Shown here: positions 53,364 through 60,826 of the stretch, in pieces
Layout of the letters: each line of letters opens with the position of its first letter
Numbering within the stretch: the first letter of the stretch is position 1
Assembly: GCA_026196875.1 (NCBI GenBank)
Contig: JAPHTP010000015.1
Span: 1-64,000 of the forward strand
Length of the DNA: 64,000 nucleotides
Reading direction: 5' to 3'
Source: Kangiellaceae bacterium
Lineage (GTDB): Bacteria > Pseudomonadota > Gammaproteobacteria > Enterobacterales > Kangiellaceae
Program-made: the position numbers and the translations under genes
Notes under the pieces: generated by a model
Databases searched by the model: none
Told to the model about the DNA's origin: nothing
Seen by the model: only the letters and a program-made list of their open reading frames with translations

Positions 53364-54871
53364 TCATCTTTTATATTTAGAGTAAGCTCGATGCCTGCCT
53401 TCTCCCAGTAGGCAGATTCCAGATGAAGCGCTTGGCGGATCAATGAGTGTTTTTGAATCCAGTTTCCGTCCAAAATGATCGCAAACTTATCCTGTTTTAT
53501 TGAAAGCGCTATGTGACCGCTACGGTTATTCTTTCCATTTTGACCAATAATGCTAGTTAGACGCAGAATAAGAATCGTCGTCAAAAAAGCACGCTTTTGA
53601 TTTTTATCAAAAAGTGTTTCATCAAATATTTCCAAACATAATTTGCGCCTGTGATTTTTGACGATAGCAGAAAGAATTTTTCTTTCCTTGATTGTAAATC
53701 CACTGAGTTCGCTATGCTCGATTAAATAGGCACTATGCTTATGGTATTGGCTATGACTAATTGACAATCCAATCCGACAACATTGAGCTGCCCAGTCGAG
53801 AAAGTGAAGGTGTTCAGGAGAAAGTATGCTGTCTCGTCCTTGTTCAATATTGGATGCGAGTTTACGGCAGATTTTCCGGTAAAGTTTACTCTTTACTTCG
53901 GATACATGATAGCGATGACTCAGCGCTTGAATACTCCGCTGGCGGATATCCTCAGCTTTTAATCTACCAATTAAATCATAAAGAATTCCTTCTCTTAAGC
54001 CGCCACGAGAAATGTGTAGATGTTTAATTCCCAATGCTTGAAAGATTGCTGTGCAGATTGCGACTCCGGGTACAATCGTTTTTTCTCTGAGAGGTTTTAG
54101 ACCGCTAATTTCGATATCACTAAATTTCTCGAAATCAAGCAGCATCATCTTTAGTTTTTTTAATCCTGCTAAAGTTATCCCTTCATCGCTTAGTTGGTTT
54201 TCAATAAGAATTCTTTCAATAGCCTTAAAAGTTCCTGCTGAACCGACGGCATTTTCCCAAGATTTATTTGGAAAATCCTTCTTTATATTAGCTAGCTCCA
54301 GCTTTGCTGCTTTTACCGCCCGTTGAAAATTTTGCCCGCTAATTACTTCATCAGGGAAATAGCGTCTAAAGGCAACGCATCCCATGCGTAAACTTTCCGC
54401 ATTTTTTAGTCTAAAGTTTTTGCCGATAATAAATTCTGTGGATCCGCCACCAATGTCGGTAACCAGGTTTTTAGTATGTTGAGCGATGCTGCTCCAAGAA
54501 TGATTGACGCCTAGATAGATAAGGCGGGCTTCTTCTATACCGGATACGATATCAATCGATATGTCACCTAATCGTTTCTCGAGTTGTGCAACGTATCCGT
54601 CGGCATTTTTGGCCGCACGAAGTGTGTTAGTTCCAACGATACGCACGTTCTGTTTGGGGATACTTGCGATCCTTTGGGCAAATCGGTCAATACATTCAAT
54701 ACCTCTTTGCATTGCATCGGGATGGATACCATCCATTTTGGATAAACCTTCGGCCAACATAACTTTTTCAGATATCGAGTCGAGTATTTTAATCTCATTG
54801 TGCTCAAGTGCAGCGGTCAGCATATGAAAGCTATTTGAGCCCAAGTCAATGGTGGCGTAGAGTTCTTGCAT
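53360..54871 (-). CDS. ppx: Exopolyphosphatase (Ppx/GppA family)
   Basis: 503 residues. Actin-like ATPase fold in two halves: TIDLGSNSFHML near 7-18 and VTDIGGGSTEFIIG near 145, both phosphate-binding loops, then the C-terminal HD-like helical domain (about 310-503). The fold and length fit Ppx; GppA (pppGpp phosphatase) cannot be fully excluded, but the position tail to tail with ppk1 favours polyphosphate breakdown. Separate promoters allow synthesis and degradation to be regulated apart. Confidence 0.92.
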   Translation of the reverse strand: MQELYATIDLGSNSFHMLTAALEHNEIKILDSISEKVMLAEGLSKMDGIHPDAMQRGIECIDRFAQRIASIPKQNVRIVGTNTLRAAKNADGYVAQLEKRLGDISIDIVSGIEEARLIYLGVNHSWSSIAQHTKNLVTDIGGGSTEFIIGKNFRLKNAESLRMGCVAFRRYFPDEVISGQNFQRAVKAAKLELANIKKDFPNKSWENAVGSAGTFKAIERILIENQLSDEGITLAGLKKLKMMLLDFEKFSDIEISGLKPLREKTIVPGVAICTAIFQALGIKHLHISRGGLREGILYDLIGRLKAEDIRQRSIQALSHRYHVSEVKSKLYRKICRKLASNIEQGRDSILSPEHLHFLDWAAQCCRIGLSISHSQYHKHSAYLIEHSELSGFTIKERKILSAIVKNHRRKLCLEIFDETLFDKNQKRAFLTTILILRLTSIIGQNGKNNRSGHIALSIKQDKFAIILDGNWIQKHSLIRQALHLESAYWEKAGIELTLNIKDD

Positions 54872-54901
54872 CGAGTTTATAAATTGTTGCTTTGAATTAT
54901 T

Positions 54902-54943
54902 TAGTCGGTCGATAGATGGAGTATTGTCAATAATTACCGACTA
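54902..54943 (-). promoter_or_regulatory. ppx promoter with flanking inverted repeat
   Basis: On the minus strand a perfect -35 TTGACA (plus 54925-54930) precedes ppx; a -10 at standard spacing is poor (TAAATA is 21 bp away). TAGTCGGT (54902-54909) and ACCGACTA (54936-54943) form a perfect 8-bp inverted repeat bracketing it. The right arm includes the stop codon of the Nramp-like gene, so it may also act as a transcript-end hairpin. Confidence 0.45.
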
Positions 54944-56194
54944 GGCAAGCCAGAATCGCCAGTATATATAAAATAGGCTAAATAAAGTCATTAAAATCAG
55001 GCAAATATAAGCGTACCACTTAAAAAGTCCATTTGGTCGGTGGGACTGTTGCACATGTGGCGAGTTTATCACTTGCAAATTTAGCCAGGCGAAAACTGGA
55101 GCGCTTACAAAAGAAATAGTGGTGACCAAATCGATTAAAGATTTAATTTGGTGAGTAAATTGGGCAATGATTAACCAGCTGATAATAGATAAAAGCACTA
55201 AAGTAATGACGTAGGCCTTTTTCTCGTTTGATTGCTTGTTAGTAAGTTGATTCACTGCATTAGACCAAACCTGCGGAAATCCATCAGAAACGGCAAAAGT
55301 CGTTGAAAAGAGTGCGATGAAGCAAATTAATGCGATTAAACCAAAACTCCAATCACCTAGTGCATCGGTATAAACGCCTACAAGTTGCCCTGCGAATTTG
55401 CCCGCAGCCTGAGAAAAACTAAAATCATGACCAAACAAAATGATCACTCCCAGCCACAAAAAAACAACGGCTAAAATAAAACTAGTCACATAGCCGATAC
55501 GAAAATCTAATAATGCTGAGCGAATTCTTTCTTCTTTTGATGATATATTTTTCAGGCGTTTAATTGACCACATGGAGTGCCAAACCGAAACTTCAATTGA
55601 GGTCGGCATCCATCCGATAAGAGCGACAATAAAAGCTATCGCCATTGGCGTGCTTAAATCGGGCACTTGCTGCAACTCAGACTGGCCAATTCCGTACTTA
55701 TTTAAGGCAACGCAAAGGGTGGTGATACTCAATATCGCGAGCACCATAACCATCCATTTGAGACTTTCGCTTAACCATTTAAACTTTCCTAAAATTAAAA
55801 CGAGTGCGACAGTGATTAATATGAGAGCCGACCAAACTGCTAAATTGAGGCCGGTACCAAATAAATTTATTGCGAGTGCTGCAGTAACAATAGTTACAGC
55901 AGCTTGCACAAAGAACATAGTAAAAAATGTTAGCGCGAGGAAACCGTAAAATGCCCAGTTCCCCAGTCTTTTATATCCGTCCAATAAGCTCTCGCCAGTA
56001 CTCGCGGCATACTGCGGGCCAATTTGAAAGAACGGATATTTAATTGCATGAGCGAGTAAGATTATTCCCAAAAGACTAAAGCCATATTCTGCGCCTGCGC
56101 GAGTCGACTGTACTATGTGTGATACACCTATACTTGTAGCTGCCCAAATAATTCCCGGCCCAACAAGTTTGTATATTGAATTAAGTTTTCCCAT
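54941..56194 (-). CDS. Nramp-superfamily transporter lacking the canonical metal-binding motif
   Basis: 417 residues from ATG 56194; a TTG at 56239 overlaps the LysR gene and is less likely. About 11 TM helices with the Nramp layout, and KYPFFQIGPQYAASTGESLL is the usual segment of this subfamily. TM1 reads GPGIIWAATSIGVSHIVQS, where classical Nramps have DPGN: the metal-binding Asp and Asn are replaced. TM6 reads GWMPTSIEVSVWHS, without the MPH pattern. It therefore may not carry Mn or Fe. It follows the LysR gene by 22 bp. Confidence 0.8.
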   Translation of the reverse strand: MGKLNSIYKLVGPGIIWAATSIGVSHIVQSTRAGAEYGFSLLGIILLAHAIKYPFFQIGPQYAASTGESLLDGYKRLGNWAFYGFLALTFFTMFFVQAAVTIVTAALAINLFGTGLNLAVWSALILITVALVLILGKFKWLSESLKWMVMVLAILSITTLCVALNKYGIGQSELQQVPDLSTPMAIAFIVALIGWMPTSIEVSVWHSMWSIKRLKNISSKEERIRSALLDFRIGYVTSFILAVVFLWLGVIILFGHDFSFSQAAGKFAGQLVGVYTDALGDWSFGLIALICFIALFSTTFAVSDGFPQVWSNAVNQLTNKQSNEKKAYVITLVLLSIISWLIIAQFTHQIKSLIDLVTTISFVSAPVFAWLNLQVINSPHVQQSHRPNGLFKWYAYICLILMTLFSLFYIYWRFWLA

Positions 56195-56216
56195 ATGAAT
56201 TAATGACGGTTCCAGT

Positions 56217-57131
56217 TTAATATTTGCCTTTTCCAGCAAGGTCTATTTGTTTGAAATGTTGTTGGGCTTCTTCAATGAAGGTTTTGACATTAATTGAGAG
56301 CTCGCACCGATGTGGATAGAGCGCGTAGATCCCTAAAGAATTGATACTAAATAGTGGGAGTAACTCTACCAGTTGCTTATTTTCTACGTACTCTCTAACA
56401 GAGTAGTAAGGCGCTTGTATTATTCCTTGTGAATTGGCAGCTGCTTCATTTAACAACCGCCCGTTATTTGATTGGTATGCCCAAGGAAATTTGCTCTTTT
56501 TTATCTCCTTTTTAACCTTAAAAATCCACTGATCGCTTCTAACGCTATGGCTAAAAAATAAGAGTTGATGATTATGCAAGTCATCGAGTGAGTGTGGCGT
56601 TCCATTGAGTGATAAGTATTCGGGGCTAGCCCATAGAGCCAGGCGCGTTTTTGAGATTGAACGTGCAATATAGCTGGAGTCGGGAAGTTCAGGCGCAATC
56701 CGAAAAACAAGATCGACATTTTCATCTAACAAGTCAATCGGAGAGTTGGTCAACTGAATATCTAGTCGCACTTCAGGATACTTTGCTCGGTATATTTGCA
56801 TGAGTGGCGCAAAATACTGACCCCCAAATTCGACGCTGGTAGAAATGACTAATTTTCCTTTAGGTTGCTCATTGTACTCGACCATGGACTGATCAAGTAA
56901 GTTTAGCTTTTTGAGTAACGGCTTAACCTGAGAATAGTATTTTTGTCCGGCCTCAGTAATTGTTACTTTGCGGGTATTTCGCATTAGTAACAGGCAACCC
57001 AATTCACTTTCAAGATTTTTCACATATCGACCAACCATGGTCGCTGAAATGTTCAACTGCCTTGCTGCAGAGGCAAAATTTTTTTTATCGCAAACGAGGC
57101 AAAATGCCTCTAGTGCGTGAAGCTTATTCAT
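56217..57131 (-). CDS. LysR-family transcription regulator
   Basis: 304 residues. N-terminal HTH (about 3-60, LHALEAFCLVCDKKNFASAA and RQLNISATMVGRYVKNLESE, with LLLMRNTRKVTITEAG) and a periplasmic-binding-like effector domain (about 92-290). The YFAPLMQIYRAKYPEVRLDI segment is typical of the DsdC/CrgA-like group. It starts 97 bp from a perfect dyad shared with the divergent amidohydrolase gene and is followed by the Nramp-like gene on the same transcript. Confidence 0.93.
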   Translation of the reverse strand: MNKLHALEAFCLVCDKKNFASAARQLNISATMVGRYVKNLESELGCLLLMRNTRKVTITEAGQKYYSQVKPLLKKLNLLDQSMVEYNEQPKGKLVISTSVEFGGQYFAPLMQIYRAKYPEVRLDIQLTNSPIDLLDENVDLVFRIAPELPDSSYIARSISKTRLALWASPEYLSLNGTPHSLDDLHNHQLLFFSHSVRSDQWIFKVKKEIKKSKFPWAYQSNNGRLLNEAAANSQGIIQAPYYSVREYVENKQLVELLPLFSINSLGIYALYPHRCELSINVKTFIEEAQQHFKQIDLAGKGKY

Positions 57132-57227
57132 AGCGAACGGTATCCAGTTATTTAACCCTTTATTTTTATTGAAAAAAATTGTTGATAGCGAAAGTTGATA
57201 TGATATCCGATTAAGTCTCTCTTATTG

Positions 57228-57244
57228 GTTTATACACTATAAAC
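57228..57244. promoter_or_regulatory. Perfect 17-bp dyad (LysR-type box) in the divergent promoter
   Basis: GTTTATA-CAC-TATAAAC, a perfect inverted repeat of 7 bp with a 3-bp centre containing the LysR core T-N11-A. It is 69 bp before the amidohydrolase start and 96 bp before the LysR start. A candidate sigma70 promoter for the amidohydrolase follows: TTGTTG, 17 bp, ATAGAT. Confidence 0.65.
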
Positions 57245-57313
57245 TATATGTGCATTCATTGTTGGTGTTTTTAGTTGCAAAATAGATCTTTTAGATACCT
57301 TTGGAGAAGCTAA

Positions 57314-58975
57314 GTGAAATCAATGCGAGTATTGGCATTATGCCTGATTTTGCAAACATCAATCGCCGTAGCGAGTCAGAAGTCAAATACCCAAGTCACC
57401 AAAATTCTTCTCAAAAATGCCAATATCGTCGATGTTGTTAACTTAACGATCCGCAAGGAGCAATCGGTTCTTATAGAACAAAACAAAATCGTTAGAGTAG
57501 CCCCCTCAAAGAAGTTGTCTAAATCTAAAAACGCAGTTGTAATTGACCTCAAGAATAAATATATCGTTCCAGGACTGATTGACGCACATGTGCATCATGC
57601 CACCGATCCGGATGGTTGGGATCAACTAAACGAAACTAAAAAGCGCCTCAGCGGGCTTATCAAGGGTGGTGTGACTAGTGTCCGTGATATGGGAGGGGAT
57701 GCGCGTGCGCTTGCTTACCTAAAGCGACAGGCAGAGGTGGGAACCATTTTATCCCCTGATATCTTCTTTTCAGTCATTATCGGTGGCGAGAGTTTCTTTT
57801 CGGATCCCCGAACCGTGTCATCGGCCAAAGGGCGTAAACCAGGTGATACAGCTTGGATGAGAGCGGTTGACTTAGAAAGTGATTTTGACTCGATCATGTT
57901 ACAAGCAAAAGGTATAGGTGCCACCGGTATCAAGATATACGCAGATGTTGAAGCAGACCTTGTTTCGTCACTTGCACAACATGCTAATCAACACGACTTG
58001 AAAGTTTGGTCGCACGCTTATATCGGTCCTTCGAAACCATCGCAAACTGTTCAAGCAGGGGTTGAAACTATTTCTCATGCCACCGATCTGTCCGCAGAAC
58101 TAGTGAAAGATTTTAAACATTGGCGCCGAAATAGCGGCAAGTTTGACCAACAAACTCTTTCAAAATTACTTGACGCTAATAACTATCAGCAGTTGCTTTC
58201 ATTGATGAAAGAGAAGGGGACTATCTTAGATGCGACCATGACTGTTTTTGAGCAACGAGCCGAAGCCAATGAGAAGTCCGCGTTAATGCACAAACTTAGC
58301 GTAGAAATGACAAGGCTAGCATTTGAAAGTGGAATTACCATTGCTGCCGGCACCGATGCATTTTCCGATTTAACCAAGAACGAATTACCTAAAATTCATC
58401 GTGAGCTAGCATTGTTTGTTAGCGAAGTCGGCATGTCTCCTATTCAAGCGATTCAAACCGCAACTTTAAACTCAGCCAAAGTTATTGGAATTGACCAGAT
58501 AGTTGGTTCTATAGAAAAAGGTAAAACCGCTAACCTGCTTATTGTGAACTCAGATCCTTCTGAAAATATCGGAAACTTATCCGATATTGCTCATGTTATT
58601 AAAAACGGTAAATTCATCGGTCTCGGCAACGATCCTAGATTACCTTTTGTAAACTCGAGAGAGACCGGAAATTTGATATTTCTCTCTGGACAAATTGGCA
58701 ATTTACCCTCAACGATGTCGCTTGCCGGCAAAAGTATTGAAGTCCAGATGAAGCAAGCTATGGATAACATCGGCGCAGAGCTAGCCACTTATAACTTGGA
58801 TTATTCGAATTTGGTTAAGTGTACTTTGATGCTTGCGGATATTGATGAGTGGCAAAAGGCGAATGGAGTATATAAAAAGTACTTCAGAAAAAAGCTGCCT
58901 GCCAGGAGTGCATTCGCAACGAGTGGTCTGGCACTAGATGCCAAAGTTGAAGTTGAATGCATAGCGGAAAAGTAA
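57314..58975 (+). CDS. Exported amidohydrolase - RidA fusion protein
   Basis: 553 residues, GTG start with GGAG 7 bp upstream (ATG three codons later is too far). Signal peptide (cut after AVA). Amidohydrolase barrel (about 28-435): HxH in LIDAHVHH (His 92 and 94), carboxy-lysine candidate in GIKIYAD (near 207), His in VWSHAY and SHATD, and Asp in AAGTDAFSD (near 347). Residues 447-553 are a full RidA/YjgF domain: LIFLSGQIGN, AMDNIGAEL, KCTLMLADIDEW, and the imine-binding Arg in LPARSAF with KVEVECIAEK. RidA hydrolyses enamines/imines; the fusion suggests that the amidohydrolase releases such a product outside the cytosol. Confidence 0.85.
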   Translation: MKSMRVLALCLILQTSIAVASQKSNTQVTKILLKNANIVDVVNLTIRKEQSVLIEQNKIVRVAPSKKLSKSKNAVVIDLKNKYIVPGLIDAHVHHATDPDGWDQLNETKKRLSGLIKGGVTSVRDMGGDARALAYLKRQAEVGTILSPDIFFSVIIGGESFFSDPRTVSSAKGRKPGDTAWMRAVDLESDFDSIMLQAKGIGATGIKIYADVEADLVSSLAQHANQHDLKVWSHAYIGPSKPSQTVQAGVETISHATDLSAELVKDFKHWRRNSGKFDQQTLSKLLDANNYQQLLSLMKEKGTILDATMTVFEQRAEANEKSALMHKLSVEMTRLAFESGITIAAGTDAFSDLTKNELPKIHRELALFVSEVGMSPIQAIQTATLNSAKVIGIDQIVGSIEKGKTANLLIVNSDPSENIGNLSDIAHVIKNGKFIGLGNDPRLPFVNSRETGNLIFLSGQIGNLPSTMSLAGKSIEVQMKQAMDNIGAELATYNLDYSNLVKCTLMLADIDEWQKANGVYKKYFRKKLPARSAFATSGLALDAKVEVECIAEK

Positions 58976-59026
58976 TCCTATAATTGAAAGCAGTTCTAAG
59001 ACGTCTGAATAGATGAGAGGCCTAAA

Positions 59027-60160
59027 TTGATAAATCGCAGACAATTAATCGGTAATGCCTTTAGCGGACTTACGCTGGTCCCCTTTATTGGCGCATCCAG
59101 TTCGGTAGTCGCCTTTGCTAAAAGTGGCAAAGATCTTCAGACATGGGCGAACTACGATAAGTCAGTGGTGATCGATGGCCTAAGTGGTGCTTTCGATTTA
59201 ACCGAGGGTAAGATCTCTAAGAAAGCACTTTCTATTTTCAAACGCTCTGGCATATCAGCACTTAATATGACGGTTCCTTATCCGGGAGACGGCTATCTAA
59301 GGACTTTGAAAAAGGTAGATAAAACATTAGAGACTATTGAGAGCAATCAAACACATTTAACCCTGATCAAATTGGCCAAAGATATTCTATCGGCCAAGCT
59401 GCAGAATAAACTCGGTATCATCATGGGGTTTCAGTCGACCGAGATGTTCAGTGAATCGCTTAAAGAAATCGCATTTTTTGCCAGTAAAGGTGTCAAGATT
59501 ATGCAGCTCTCTTACAATGGTGCGTCGCAATTTGGCAGTGGCGGCCTGGTCAAAACTGATAGTGGGGTTAGCGATTTAGGCAAAAAAGCTATCCGTGAAA
59601 TGGAAAAAAATAAAGTTCTGGTCGATCTATCTCATTCGGGCAAAAAGACTGTCGCTTCGGCAATTTCTTTTTCCAAAAGGCCGCTGGTTATATCTCACAC
59701 TGGTTGCAACGCTATTTATCAACACCCTCGGAATAATGATGATAAAGAACTGAAAGCTGTTGCCGAGTCAGGAGGCTTGGCAGGGATTTACCTAATGCCC
59801 TTTCTCGAAGGGGGCACTCACGAGATTAAAGCCGAAATGGTGATAAAGCACATTATGCATGCCCTAAAAGTTTGTGGAGAGGAACATGTAGCGATTGGCA
59901 GTGATCAGGAGGTAATTCCGGTTAACGATACACCTCAATATCGCGAAATGATCCGTAAGGAAGTTGAACGAAGAATTGCTGCGGGGATCTCCGCACCTGG
60001 AGAAACACCTAACAGACCTCCTTTTATTGCTGAGTTGAATAGTGAACGAAGAATGGAACAAATAGCCTTTAGGCTGCAGCAGAAAGGTCTCAGTGATAGA
60101 GTTATAGAAAAAATTCTCGGTGAGAATTGGTTGCGTGTATTTGGCGAAGTGTGGGGATAA
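59027..60160 (+). CDS. M19 (membrane dipeptidase) family protein lacking the HxD zinc motif
   Basis: 377 residues, TTG start with GAGAGG 6 bp upstream. The N-terminus INRRQLIGNAFSGLTLVPFIG looks like a Tat signal. M19 landmarks are present later: VDLSHSGKKTVASA, PLVISHTGCNAI, YQHPRNNDDKELKAV and HVAIGSDQE. At the start, where the family has DGHND, it reads VIDGLSGAFDL, so the HxD pair for the first zinc is missing; the usual Glu site reads GFQSTEMF. It belongs to the HxD-less M19 group, so its chemistry may not be dipeptide cleavage. It lies 51 bp after the fusion gene, likely the same operon. Confidence 0.8.
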   Translation: MINRRQLIGNAFSGLTLVPFIGASSSVVAFAKSGKDLQTWANYDKSVVIDGLSGAFDLTEGKISKKALSIFKRSGISALNMTVPYPGDGYLRTLKKVDKTLETIESNQTHLTLIKLAKDILSAKLQNKLGIIMGFQSTEMFSESLKEIAFFASKGVKIMQLSYNGASQFGSGGLVKTDSGVSDLGKKAIREMEKNKVLVDLSHSGKKTVASAISFSKRPLVISHTGCNAIYQHPRNNDDKELKAVAESGGLAGIYLMPFLEGGTHEIKAEMVIKHIMHALKVCGEEHVAIGSDQEVIPVNDTPQYREMIRKEVERRIAAGISAPGETPNRPPFIAELNSERRMEQIAFRLQQKGLSDRVIEKILGENWLRVFGEVWG

Positions 60161-60164
60161 AGCA

Positions 60165-60728
60165 ATGCGATATTTTATAAGCTTAGTTGTGGCGTTATTT
60201 TCTTCGATGGTTCACTCAACCGAAAAGCTACAAGCGTATACAGATATTCCGCAGGGTTGGCGCACAGAAATCATTTCGTTTCCCCTGAGCTTTGCTCCAG
60301 AAATATCGATTAATGGCATTGAAGAATTAGTATTTTCTCCAGGTATGTACAAGAAAGGTGAGCAAGACTTTTTTAGTTATGCCTTTGTTTGGATCGATAA
60401 TGACAATAGCATAAAACCGGAGTTTAGAAGTGAGCTCATAAAGCAGTATTTAATTGCATACTACGAAGGACTACATAAAGCGGTTGCGGAAACCGAGCAT
60501 GCTGAAGTTGTTGTCTCTTTGAGTGAGTTTGGGGAGGCTGAAATGAGTGGCGAAATAAATTGGATTGAACCATTCGTCACTAAGTCTGATCAGCTGATTA
60601 ATTTTAAAGTCAATTTTGTAAAGTGCAACGATGAAAAAGCTTCCCGGTGGTATTTTATTGCTTCACCACAAGTAAACAAGCATCCAATTTGGAAATCACT
60701 AGAGAGTTTGAAAAAGACAAAGTGCTGA
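60165..60728 (+). CDS. Exported protein of unknown function
   Basis: 187 residues from ATG 60165, 4 bp after the M19 stop, with GGGGAT as ribosome site; an in-frame upstream start would overlap M19. Signal peptide MRYFISLVVALFSSMVHS. The mature part (YTDIPQGWRTEIISFPLSFAP, EELVFSPGMYKKGEQDFFSY and KHPIWKSLESL) belongs to no family I can name. Tight spacing makes it the third gene of the amidohydrolase operon. An intrinsic terminator closes the operon. Confidence 0.65.
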   Translation: MRYFISLVVALFSSMVHSTEKLQAYTDIPQGWRTEIISFPLSFAPEISINGIEELVFSPGMYKKGEQDFFSYAFVWIDNDNSIKPEFRSELIKQYLIAYYEGLHKAVAETEHAEVVVSLSEFGEAEMSGEINWIEPFVTKSDQLINFKVNFVKCNDEKASRWYFIASPQVNKHPIWKSLESLKKTKC

Positions 60729-60754
60729 GTTAGTTTTAAAGGTATCTGTCTACA

Positions 60755-60782
60755 AAAAAGGTAGCATTTAAGCTACCTTTTT
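60755..60782. terminator. Bidirectional intrinsic terminator
   Basis: AAAAAGGTAGC (60755-60765), loop ATTTAA, GCTACCTTTTT (60772-60782). A and T runs on both sides serve the converging genes. Confidence 0.93.
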
Positions 60783-60818
60783 AGCATTAGCATTAGCATT
60801 AGCATTAGCATTAGCATT
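60783..60818. repeat. (AGCATT)x6 hexanucleotide tandem repeat
   Basis: Six perfect AGCATT copies directly after the terminator; a further AGCATT lies at 60763-60768 across its stem and loop. Non-coding, 8 bp before the stop of the minus-strand gene. Confidence 0.97.
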
Positions 60819-60826
60819 CGTCTTGA

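Noticed and set aside
60120-60164. Upstream start of the 187-aa exported protein overlapping M19
   Set aside because: The ATG at 60165 has GGGGAT and begins a clean signal peptide; the extension would bury it.
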